DNA of 64,000 bases, taken from positions 448,332,719 to 448,396,718 of the forward strand of contig OX422211.1 in NCBI GenBank assembly GCA_949130495.1. The letters are read 5' to 3'. Of this stretch, positions 12,211-21,778 are shown piece after piece. Position 1 is the first letter of the stretch, and every line of letters starts with the position of its first letter. Under the pieces are notes generated by a model. The model was not told the origin of the DNA. It did not search any database and saw only the letters and a list, made by a program, of their open reading frames with translations. The DNA comes from Sambucus nigra (taxonomy: Eukaryota; Streptophyta; Magnoliopsida; Dipsacales; Adoxaceae). A program made the position numbers and the translations under genes.

Positions 12211-13298
12211 TGTCATACCCTGCTTTTAGTGTGAATGTACAAAAGAGTATACATAAAGAAATGAATTAAAGTTCAAGAGAAAAACATAATTTTATTCGTT
12301 AAAGCATCACATATAGTGTATTACCACCAAAAGAGTGAATTACATCTTATTGTCAACACGAAATATAAAGTAGGTAATAATAAAATGCCACTCCTTGCTC
12401 CTATCTGTTGAGTCTCCTTCCAAACAGTTACATACGAAATCACGTGAACAATATGTTTCACAAAAAGGGAAGAGAGAGGGAACAAAATTTAGAACAAATA
12501 TGCCAAGCATTATTTACTAATTTTATAACAAATTATATGTAGAGATGGAATGTGGAGTGTGTAGAGATTTAAATGTCTGACAATTAACATTATTACATAA
12601 TAGGAAAGCTAAGGAGTTTTAACCTGATAATCCCATACTTACTACATTTCAAAATGGGTATAGAAATAAATAAGCCATCAGTAAAACCAAATAATAAATA
12701 ATCCAAAACTTTTGGAGAAAAGTAACTGGTTAGGCACAAAATTAAAGTGTCACTCATACATATGTAGAAAAAATTCCAACTCAATTATCTGGCCAAGTAG
12801 AAAATTTCATGGGATAACACGACAGTCTACTCCCTAGTAATAAAAATCATGCACAGAGGTGCAAGGTAAACTGAATCAATTATAATAACGAATTTGTATG
12901 ATATCATCTATTAGGTGAGAAAGGTTAAGATGATCTAAATGATCATAATTGAAACAATTCGTGATATAGTAACATATGGGTATGGTAATCTCTACATATA
13001 CTTGGGCTATTATAAAATGATATCAATAGATTTTAACAAATATGCAAAAGTTTACTATTGAAGAGGTAAAAGACCTACTTGTATAGATATTCATATGGCT
13101 TGAGGAAGGTCTAAAGAGGATGTTGGGAGGAGCTAGTACTTGATTATCTATATTCAAATATTTGTGTGAGTAAATACGATTGGAAATAAGGCTGGTTTTG
13201 GTCAATGTGTACTGAAAACTGTGTGTATTAAAGTTTAAGCGATTAAAATGTAAATATTTTGGGACTTTAAAATCTTTGGTTTAGATTTAAATTTGAAA
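12211..13298 (-). repeat. G2 3' LTR, truncated
   Basis: Aligns with 29810-~30960 (shared words such as GTATACATAAAG and CACATATAGTGTA, and ATTTTGGGACTTTAAAATCTT near the end). Similarity ends at ~13298, where integrase coding begins on the minus strand. Divergence from the other copy is large in the stretch I compared (roughly 15-20% by eye), so G2 is old. Confidence 0.7.
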
Positions 13299-13818
13299 CA
13301 AGACCAAATTATTTACAGCTTCCAGATTCCATCCAACATGTAGGTCAATGGCACTGTCTTCCATACAATGATTCAAATGGGACAACTTTGATATTTGATT
13401 GGTAACTGTTGTTATAAGAAAACTTAATGAGGGTAAGTATTCATTCCAAGTATCGGGTATATCTAACGTACAAAATCCTAACATATCTTATAAGGCTTGA
13501 ATTGTACGTTCAGACTGTCCATCCGTTAATGGTGGAATGCAGTACTCAAATGAAATTTTGTATCCATTATGATCTGAAGTGCTTGTCAAAATCTTACTAT
13601 AAAACGAGAATCTTTGTCTGACACGATGGATAGGGGAATTCCATATAAACGGATAATTTATTGAATGTAGAGTTTAATGAGCCTTTGAAAAGAATAGGTG
13701 GTTTTTATTTGTACAAAATGGGCAAATTTGGTAAGATGGAATTATATCCTTGAAACATACGAGGTAGTCCAATTGAAAAAATCCATTGTGCTGTGATCCT
13801 ATTTCCTTTTTGGAATTG
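13299..13818 (-). pseudogene. G2 integrase core, downstream half
   Basis: Minus-strand translation from 13818 gives PIPKRK, STMDFF, TKFAHFVQIKTTYS, IIRLYGIPLSIVSDKDSRF, FHPLTDGQSERTIQ and WNEYLPSLSF. These match the chromovirus integrase core 'PIPEWKWExITMDFV...SDRGxxFTSxFW...FHPQTDGQSERTIQ...WDEYLPLxEFAYN'. The core Asp residues and the Glu of GQSE are recognisable. Several stops interrupt it (after KRK, before DMLG and others). The N-terminal half is at 25826-26010, beyond the Tat insertion. Confidence 0.8.
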
Positions 13819-13823
13819 GTAAG

Positions 13824-14809
13824 TGATATGCCCAAGTATAACCTCGGCCCAGGGACACCTACCTCGGTCGAGATGATGGCCGAGACATTAATCGACCCTA
13901 GGTAGGCCAGGGGCCCACGATATCATCCCTCGGCCAGACCTACCTCGGCCCAGACCGACACTACCATATACACTTCAATGGACACTACGCGCATCGCAGG
14001 CATCAACAACATCCTCATGTACCTGGGTATAGAAACCTCGGCCAATAGTAGGCCGAGGTGACAAGGAGCCCTGATCACCTTCAACATGGAACCAGTCCTA
14101 CCTCGGCTTGGGCCGAGGTAACGAGAAGCATTAATAATCATCAGAATGCTATATGTCCAACCTCGGCGAGGGCCGAGCCCAGCATATGTCTCGGATGAGA
14201 TCAGGCCGAGACTCCTTATGACACTTCTCGGATTGAACGGACATCAAGCCTTTACAGCTCGGCCTCTACCGGGCCGAGGTCATTCACCGATATGACTGCC
14301 GAGCATCTGTTGACATTTGGATAAGGACAGTTGGGCACAAATCAGTTGTAACAAGATTATTCTCCACATGTGGGAGAATATTTCATCATCATTACTTACA
14401 TGTGACAGTGACATATGGCATTCCCACATTGGTGAGGATATCACACACATGCTCATTGCATGCATGGGGGGTACATTACGCCCCCTAGGCACTATATATA
14501 GGGGTCATCCCCTACCTTGCAAAAGGATCCTGGTTATTAAACCCTAGCTGAAACTCTGTCTAAATATACAGTAGAGAGAGAGAGCTTGAGAGAATTGTAT
14601 CTATGGCCATTAGTGCCTTCATTCAGTGATATTACTCACACACTCACAGTGGACGTAGGCCAGATTGGCTGAACCACTCATATTTCGGTGTTGATTCCTC
14701 ATATTCTCACCGCATTCTCTTATCTCTTTATATAGCTGTGCTGCCATTGTTATTCATATATTGAGCTTGGAAACACCTTATCTGGTGGTGCTGATTCTTA
14801 GCATCATCA
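13824..14809 (+). repeat. Tat 5' LTR
   Basis: TG...CA-bounded LTR. U3 contains a series of short inverted repeats built on CCTCGGC/GCCGAGG (about 13862-14280; perfect 9-bp arms TACCTCGGC/GCCGAGGTA at 14099-14120). A TATA box (CTATATATA) lies at 14492-14500, and a short AG-repeat at 14571-14583 is 6 bp shorter than in the 3' copy. Confidence 0.95.
14492..14501 (+). promoter_or_regulatory. TATA box of Tat LTR promoter
   Basis: CTATATATAG about 315 bp before the LTR end, followed by a C/T-rich leader. The same site occurs in the 3' LTR at about 25499-25508. This is the expected RNA polymerase II promoter for the genomic transcript. Confidence 0.7.
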
Positions 14810-14812
14810 TTT

Positions 14813-14831
14813 TGGCGCCGTCTGTGGGAAC
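14813..14831 (+). other. Tat primer binding site
   Basis: TGGCGCCGTCTGTGGGAAC starts three bases after the 5' LTR. The TGGCGCC-type site is common in Tat/Athila elements; the first ten bases fit tRNA-Asp-like 3' ends, but the exact primer tRNA was not determined. Confidence 0.8.
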
Positions 14832-14984
14832 GAGAAGCTATCTTTTCCTCTTTTTCTGCTTTACCTCACCGGAGACTCTGGTGGTGAACCAGGAACCACC
14901 CCTTATGTGGAGCTGTTTCACCATTGAAAGAGGTCCTTTAAGGTATTAAGCTCACCTGCTACTCAAGCTCTATACAGTTAACAT

Positions 14985-16980
14985 ATGGCACCAGACTTGC
15001 CACCGCCTCTTTCGCCGCCCGGAGGTGGAGGGGCTATCTCCAGTGAGGCTCCTCCCCAGTCCGAAGTGGCGGAAGTGGCAGCAACCTTGAAATCTTTGGC
15101 TGCAACACAACAAGCCATGAAGGAGCAATTTGTCCAGCTTAGCCAAACCATGATGATGAGGCCACCTGGAGTCTGACCGGACATGATCACTCTGGCGGCG
15201 GTTCATCCACAACCTGACGCCAGGGGACCACCCCAGGCACCGATAAAGGACCAGCCTGCACCTCAGCGGAGGAGGGACGTTGCTGACCCTAGGCGCTTGC
15301 GCCTGGGGAGGCAAGGAAACCCTTGCCCAGAGGACAGGTATGATGACCTAGGAGATGAAGAGGACCTCGAAGACTGCTGGGAGCCGTATGAGGTGTCAGA
15401 TAACACCATACGACCCCTTAGACAGAGTCAGGGATGTGTCGGCCAAAGAAGAGAAGAGGCCCAACAAAGAGGGTCGGCTTTCGACAGATTAAGCAGAGGG
15501 TCGGCCTTCAAGAGGCTGGGCCCAGTCAATGACCTGAGACAAAGGCTATCGAGGTCAAGGAGCGCGACAGGCTCTCAAAGAGGGAATAGGCAGGCTCGAC
15601 CAGATCAAGGTCGACCCTTGAAGAGAAGAGCCAGGGAGCAGGAAGAGGTCAACAGTCAACGGGTCGTGGCTGGAAAACCCTCTGTCCATCGCAGAGAGGT
15701 GGCAGGGGATAACCTCGACCAAGTTGATGAGAAAAGACCCTTGAATGACTCAATCCAACGTCTCGAGGAGAAGATAGGGGACCTCATAAAGAGCAGGGAC
15801 CCATTACAGAGGGGCTACTCGGAGGGCTCCCCGTTTGTAGCTAGGATAGTGGGGTTCCCAACCCCAACTAAGTTCAAGCCTCCTACAATGACTCCTAAGT
15901 ATGATGGCAGCACTAAACCAGTGCACCATATCGAGATGTATCAGTCGGCGGAAGATATTTACTCGATACCCGATGAGATGAAGTGTAGGGCCTTCTCAGG
16001 AACCTTGACAGGGGCAGCGCACAGTTAGTTCACCTCTCTTCCGAAGAACTCGATCGAGAACTTCAAAGGCTTAGCTGAGCAGTTCATCCACAACTTCTGC
16101 TTTGGGGTAAGACCTCAAAAGAAGACTACCCACCTACTATATGTCAAACAGGCTAAGGGTGAAAGCCTAAGAGACTACATAGCAAGATTCAATAAAGAAA
16201 AGTTGGAGGTGGAGGATTACGAAGAGAGCATAGCCATGTCCGCCCTTATAGGAGGCCTCCAGAAGGGAAAGCTACTGTGGAAACTGGTGGAAGACCCTCC
16301 TAAGTCTATGGCAGAGCTGCTGGCAACCGCGGGGAAAGTGATGAATACGGAAGAGGCAATGACCGCCAAATATGAGGAGGAGAACCGTGGTAGCACCGAG
16401 AGGTCCCAGGGCAAGAAAAAGGGGAAGAAGAGGTCAGTAGATGACAAGTTCGCTCATTACACTCCTCTGACTGTGAGCTGTGAGCACATCCTTAATGAGA
16501 TCAAGACTGATCGGACTCTGAGGTGGACAGAGAAATTGAAGGCCCCACCACATAGGAGGAATAAAAACCTCTGGTGTGAGTTCCATCAGGATCACGGCCA
16601 TGTCACAGATAGATGCTTCTCTTTAAAGGATGAGATTGAGAAGATGTTGAAATCTGGGAAGCTGAGAAGGTATGTGGATGGCAAGGCCCCAAAGGGTGGA
16701 AGAGAAGACCCTAAGAAGAGAAAAAATGATCGATGCCGTGGAGATATCCCGGCCAGAAGGGACGATGACTCAGAGGGAGATGATGGAGATGACCCGGATC
16801 TCCCTCCAAAGGATGACAACACCCCGGTGAAGAGGGTAGGAATGATCTCCTTTGGTGTTAGCACCATATGTGGGGGATTCGCAGGAGGTGGCTCTGAGGT
16901 AGCCTACAGTAAGGCTCATGTAGCAGAGGCCAAGTCATTGGCCAAGCCCGAGGTTGTGAATCTGACGTCTTCTGATGCAG
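14985..16980 (+). pseudogene. Tat gag
   Basis: Capsid region of the polyprotein. A single frame runs from ATG 14985, with stops at 15174 (TGA) and 16026 (TAG, in place of the Trp of the conserved 'AAxxWFxSLP' gag motif). The Pro-rich N-terminus is followed by an Arg/Ser-rich stretch, then the retrotransposon gag fold (about 15840-16340: PKYDGSTKP, FTSLPKNSI, KGESLRDYIARFN). A zinc-knuckle-like CEFHQDHGHVTDRC lies at about 16579-16620 (Cys-His-His-Cys spacing typical of Tat), then a charged Lys/Asp-rich linker. The start at 14985 is chosen because it is the first ATG in frame 175 bp after the LTR. Confidence 0.88.
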
Positions 16981-17520
16981 TGCAGAAGAGAAAGAAGGTA
17001 GACATGGACACCCTCGTGGTGGGGTTCTCCAGACTTGACTTCAAGGGCATCCTAGCCCCCCATGATGACCCTTTAGTCATAAAAACAAGGGTGCATGGGT
17101 GCGATGTAGGGTGGATCCTCATAAATGGGGGAAGTTCAGCAGATGTGATGTTCTGGCCTTATTTCAAGAGCTTGGGTCTTAGCAGGGCAAGGCTGGTGCC
17201 CTACCATCACCCATTGATAGGCTTCAGTGGTGAGAAGGTACACCCATTGGGCATGTATGAAATGGATGTACGGATGGGAGATGAGTGGCCTAAGAGGCTG
17301 ACCAATAAGATAAACTTTTTTGTTATGGACGAAAATGTCTTCTCGGCCTACAACCTCATCATCGGAAGAGTGTCCCTCAAAGAGTTTGAAGCCGTGCCGT
17401 CGACGGTCCACCAGATGCTAAAATTCCCGAGTCCTTATGGGGTAGGGGAAGTGCAAGGGGACCAGACCACGGCGTGGGAGTGTTATTTCAACTCGGTCGA
17501 AGAGAGAGAGGCCCATAAGA
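16981..17520 (+). pseudogene. Tat aspartic protease, active-site Asp lost
   Basis: Part of the 16203-18542 frame. The motif reads ILINGGSSADVMFW where Tat proteases have 'IL(V/I)DGGSSADILF': codon 17124-17126 is AAT (Asn) in place of the catalytic Asp (GAT), residue 308 of this frame. Downstream LIIGRVSLKEFEAVPS matches 'xxxLGRPxLxxxxAxxS'. The frame is open, but the enzyme should be inactive. Confidence 0.85.
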
Positions 17521-17699
17521 GAGCAACCGCCACTTACAGCATTGACACTCTTGATCCCAGAGACGAAACAAAATTGAAGAAGGGCGAGGCCGCGGAAGAG
17601 GTAGAATCCATCGTCCTCAATGAGGACAAGCTGGAAAAAACCGTCCAAGTCGGTAAGGCCCTGGAGCAAGGGATCAAGGAAGATTTGATAAAATTCCTC

Positions 17700-19144
17700 A
17701 GGAGGAGGCAGAGTGTCTTCGTGTGGAGTCACGCAGACATGCCTGGTATCGACCCTGAGATCATGACCCACAAGCTCAACGTGGATAGAGATGCTAGGCC
17801 TATTAAACAGAGGCAAAGAGTCTACTCCAGAGAGAAGTATGAGGTCATCCGGGAAGAGGTGAAGAAGTTGGAAGAGGCCGAGTTCATAAGAGAGGTTACT
17901 TATATAGAGTGGCTCTCAAATGCAGTCATCGTGCCTAAGGCCAATGGAAAGTGGCGGATGTGTGTAGATTTCACAGGCCTGAACAGGTCTTGCCTGAAAG
18001 ACAGCTATCCTTTACCTAGGATAGACCAGATGGTGGATGCAACGGCAGGGCACGAGCTCATGAATTTCATGGATTCTTATTCAGGTTATAACCAAATCTT
18101 CATGGATGCCGAAGACTCTGAGAATACAGCCTTCATTACTGACAAGGGCACGTACTGTTACAAAATGATGCCCTTTGGTCTGAAAAATGTGGGGGCAACG
18201 TATCAACGTCTTGTCAATAAGATGTTCGAGGAGCAGATAGGTAAGACCATGGAGGTGTATGTGGACGATATGCTAACTAAGAGCCTGAAAGCGTGTACTC
18301 ACGTAGCAGACCTTGAGAAGACCTTTGATGTCATGGACTCATACAGAATGAAGCTCAACCCAGCGAAGTGTGTCTTCGGGGTAGGAGCCGGGAAGTTCCT
18401 GGGGTTCATCGTTAATCAGAGGGGGATTGAAGCAAACCCTGAGAAAATCAAGGCATTACTCGACATGAAGACTCCAAGGAGTATCAAGGATGTTCAGAGA
18501 CTCACTGGAAGGGTGGCGGCCCTTAACAGGTTTGTTTCCTGAGCCACGGACAAGTGTCTTCCGTTCTTTAAAGTTCTGAGAAAGGCCTTCCAGTGGGACG
18601 AAGAGTGTGAAAAAGCCTTTGACCAACTCAAGTCCTACTTGGGGTCTCCCTTATTACTGTCTCGGCCCATCACGGGGGAGAGGTTGTTTGTGTATCTGGC
18701 AGTCTCTGAATTAGCCATCAGCGCAGCCATCATACGGGAAGAGGATGGAATCCAGAGGCCTGTGTACTTCAACAGTAAGGCCCTTCAAGGGTCTGAACAA
18801 AACTATCCCGAATGGAGAAGTTGGCGTATGCCCTTATACATGTTTCAAGGAAAATGAAGCCTTACTTTCAAGCTCACTCCATGGTAGTCCTTACAGACTC
18901 CCCGCTAAGACAGGTTCTGCACAAACCAGAGAAGTTCGGGAGACTGATGACCTGGGCCATCGAGCTAGGAGAGTATGATCTTACCTACCAGCCCAGGACA
19001 TCCATCAAGGGGAAGGCCCTCGCAGACTTTGTTGCAGAGTTCACTTGGGAAGAGGCCGAGATAGAGAGGGGCTTGGATAGCGGCGAAGAGACGAACCGAA
19101 GTGTCTTCAGAGATTCGAAAGAGACTGCCCCGTACGTCTTCTGA
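17700..19144 (+). pseudogene. Tat reverse transcriptase and first RNase H
   Basis: RT: VIVPKANGKWRMCVDFTGLN (RT blocks 1-2), DSYSGYNQI, MPFGLKNVGATYQRL and the active site YVDD at 18258-18269, then FLGFIVNQRGIEANPEKI. A TGA at 18540 replaces an Arg-type codon in 'RFVSR'. The thumb/connection (KCLPFFKVLR, W-E-CEKAF) and an RNase H follow in frame to about 18811, where one base is missing; from 18812 the correct frame is +2 and continues to a TGA at 19142 (GKALADFVAEF seen before it). As in other Tat elements, this first RNase H lacks a normal catalytic Asp context (LYLAVS type). Confidence 0.88.
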
Positions 19145-19740
19145 GGCCGAGAAGAGGTTGTCCCAGGCAAAACTCAGAGCAGAGTAGAAGAAAATGAAGA
19201 GGATCGACACCTCTTCGAAAAGGGGGTTATGAGAGAAGGGGTCTTCTCATCAGATGCAGACGTATGGAGCCTCTTCGTTGATGGCTCTTCCTGTGATAGT
19301 GGGAGCGGCGCGGGGCTAATACTCTCGGCCCCAGATGGTGCCAACATTGAATACGCCTTGAGATTTAACTTCCAAGCCTCAAACAATGAGTCTGAGTATG
19401 AGGCCATGATAGCAGGTCTCTTATTAGCAACAACTCTTCGAGTAAAGCGACTCTTGCTTCATAGCGACTCAAGATTGGTTGTCAATCAAGTGTTGGGGGT
19501 ATACGAGGCCAATGACGAAAGGATGGCCAAGTACTTGAAAAAGGTAAGAGGATTTCTAGAGTATTTTAAAGAGGCCAAACTGAAGAGAGTACCGAGACTG
19601 AGTAATAATCACGCTGATGCGTTGGCAAGGCTAGCCTCGGTAATGAAGACAGATTTGGGAAGGACCATCCCAATCAAAGTCTTAGGAAAGGAAAGCATCG
19701 AGGAGGACGAGGTATGTAGTCCCTGTCACAATGTTAACCT
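19145..19740 (+). pseudogene. Tat second (archaeal-type) RNase H
   Basis: The open frame 19229-19933 contains SLFVDGSSCDSGSGAGL, NNESEYEAMIAGL, LHSDSRLVVNQV and NNHADALARLAS. These give the Asp-Glu-Asp-Asp tetrad of the additional archaeal-like RNase H that distinguishes the Tat lineage from other gypsy elements. All four catalytic residues appear intact. It follows a spacer after the degenerate gypsy RNase H, in the same frame as the 18812 segment. Confidence 0.88.
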
Positions 19741-20971
19741 AGGAGACTCATGGATGAACCCGCTCGTCAGATACCTAAGAGAGGGGGAGCTACCTGAGTC
19801 CAGGATGGAAAGGAGGAAGTTGAGATACAGGGCCGCCAAGTTCTCATTGGTAGGAGATGTCTTGTATAAAAAGGGGTTTCTCTTGCCCCTCCTCAGATGT
19901 GTGCATCCCATGGAAGTATCCCGGGTCTTATAGGAGGTTCATGAGGTCTCCTGCTCTATCCACATAGGGGGCAGGCCCTTATCCAAGAGGATCGTCACTC
20001 AAGGATACTGGTGGCCTACCTTGTCTAAGGACGCTGCTGACTATGTGAAGAGGTGTGACAAATGTCAGAGGTTCGCCACTATCCCTCATCAACCCCATCA
20101 GCCTATGATGTCAATCTCTTCTCCATGGCCGTTTGCGGTATGGGGAATTGACTTAGTAGGACCTTTACCAAGAGCAGTCAACAACTATAGATTCTTGATA
20201 GTTGCCATTGACTACTTTTCAAAGTGGGTAGAGGCAGAACAGATGATAACAATTACAGAGCAGAAGACCTTTCAGTTCATCTGGAAAAACATCATATGTA
20301 GATATGGCCTCCCAAACACGCTCATCTCGGATAATGGGACCCAGTTCAAGAACTCCTCCTTAGAGAAGTATTGCCAAAGTGTGGGGATTAAACAGTTCTT
20401 CTCATCTCCTAGTCGACCTCAGGCAAATGGCCAGACCGAGGTCACGAATAGGACTATCTTGGATGGAATCAAGAAGATATTAGAAGACGCGAATGGGAGA
20501 TAGATAGAAGAGGTCTACGCTGTGCTATGGGCTTACAGGACCACAACAAGGACACCCACAGGAGAAACCCCATTCATACTGGCACATGGCTCAGAAGCCG
20601 TCATACCAACGAAAGTAGGACTACCAACTTATCGGATTTAGACCTACGATCCTGACAACAATGGGGAAAGGAGGAGGTTAGACCTGGATCTTATTGAAGA
20701 GAGAAGAGAAGATGCAGAGGTCAGGAAAGCAGCCTACCAGCAGAGGGCAGCGAGATTCTATAATCAAAGGGTGAAGTCAAGACCCATTGCAGTGGGAGAC
20801 CTAGTGCTAAAGAAGTCCCTACAGAAGACAAACAAGCTATACCCGAACTGGCATGGCCCCTACAAAGTAACAGAAGAGGTTGTGCCCGGCACTTACAGAC
20901 TAGAAAACCTAGAAGGAGAACCTTTCACTAACCCATGGAATGCTGACCACCTGAAGAGATATTACATATGA
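19741..20971 (+). pseudogene. Tat integrase
   Basis: The zinc-binding HHCC domain is split by a TAG at 19931 (EVHE...SIHIGG, then KRCDKCQRF at ~20051). The catalytic core keeps Asp in WGIDLVGPLP, Asp in ISDNGTQF and Glu in GQTEV with DX35E spacing. Stops at 20501 (TAG after DANGR) and 20639 (TAG) interrupt the C-terminal half, where FILAHGSEAV and a GDLVLKK...GPYKV module remain. The final HLKRYYI ends at 20971. Frame is the same throughout (+2). Confidence 0.9.
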
Positions 20972-21101
20972 TGTTGCATAGGATTTGTAATTTGTAAATG
21001 TACCATCTTATCGAGAAGAGGTTATTAATAAAGATCAGTTTCCATGACAAGTTCTTGTTCCATTCTTAGATCAGAAACATTACATGGGGATAACATCAGA
21101 G
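20972..21101 (+). other. Tat post-integrase spacer
   Basis: Short non-coding stretch between the polyprotein end and the tandem repeats. It contains AATAAAG at about 21028, a possible polyadenylation-like signal. Nothing else is seen. Confidence 0.4.
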
Positions 21102-21600
21102 GTGATGACCTCAGACCCTCATAACATCACTCGGTGGTGACGAGGTCTGAGATCAGACACCTTAGTTAGATGACCTCAGACCCTTAACATCATTAATTTG
21201 GTGACACTTATTATGAGGCTAACCTCTTAGGTGATGACCTCAGACCCTCATAACATCACTCGGTGGTGACGAGGTCTGAGATCAGACACCTTGGTTAGAT
21301 GACCTCAGACCCTTAACATCATTAATTTGGTGACACTTATTATGAGGCTAACCTCTTAGGTGATGACCTCAGACCCTCATAACATCACTCGGTGGTGACG
21401 AGGTCTGAGCTCAGACACCTTGGTTAGATGATCTCAGACCCTTAACATCATTAATTTGGTGACATTTATTATGAGGCTAACCTCTTAGGTGATGACCTCA
21501 GACCCTCATAACATCACTCGGTGGTGACGAGGTCTGAGCTCAGACACCTTGGTTAGATGACCTCAGACCCTTAACATCATTAATTTGGTGAAGATGGCTA
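21102..21600 (+). repeat. 129-bp tandem repeat, ~3.9 copies
   Basis: Unit starts (GTGATGACCTCAGACC) lie at 21102, 21231, 21360 and 21489, an exact 129-bp period, and copies differ at only a few positions. Each unit holds an inverted repeat CTCAGACC ... GGTCTGAG and a second CCTCAGACC. 129 is divisible by 3, but stops occur in the frames and no protein is suggested. Retand, another Tat element, is known for an amplified internal tandem repeat in a comparable 3' position. Confidence 0.95.
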
Positions 21601-21778
21601 TGAGAACAGCATATTAAGTAATGACTTCAGAGATCATATAGCATTCAGAGACATTCAGAGGTCAAAATAAAGGAAGAGATTGGCATTCAGTAAGAAAGAT
21701 AATATAGCAATCAGAGGCATCGATTACAAATATTCATTACAAAGTACTGATGTTACAAATTACAAGTGAAGTTAAAAG

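Noticed and set aside
13923..14547. Reading frames on both strands in the Tat LTRs (13923-14141, 14280-14492, 14317-14547 and their 3' copies at 24929-25556)
   Set aside because: They lie wholly inside LTRs next to hairpin-rich sequence and have no domain; frames are kept only because the two LTRs are nearly identical.
21102..21600. CRISPR-like array of regularly spaced repeats
   Set aside because: Whole 129-bp units repeat with no variable spacers, in a eukaryotic retrotransposon; it is a plain tandem repeat.
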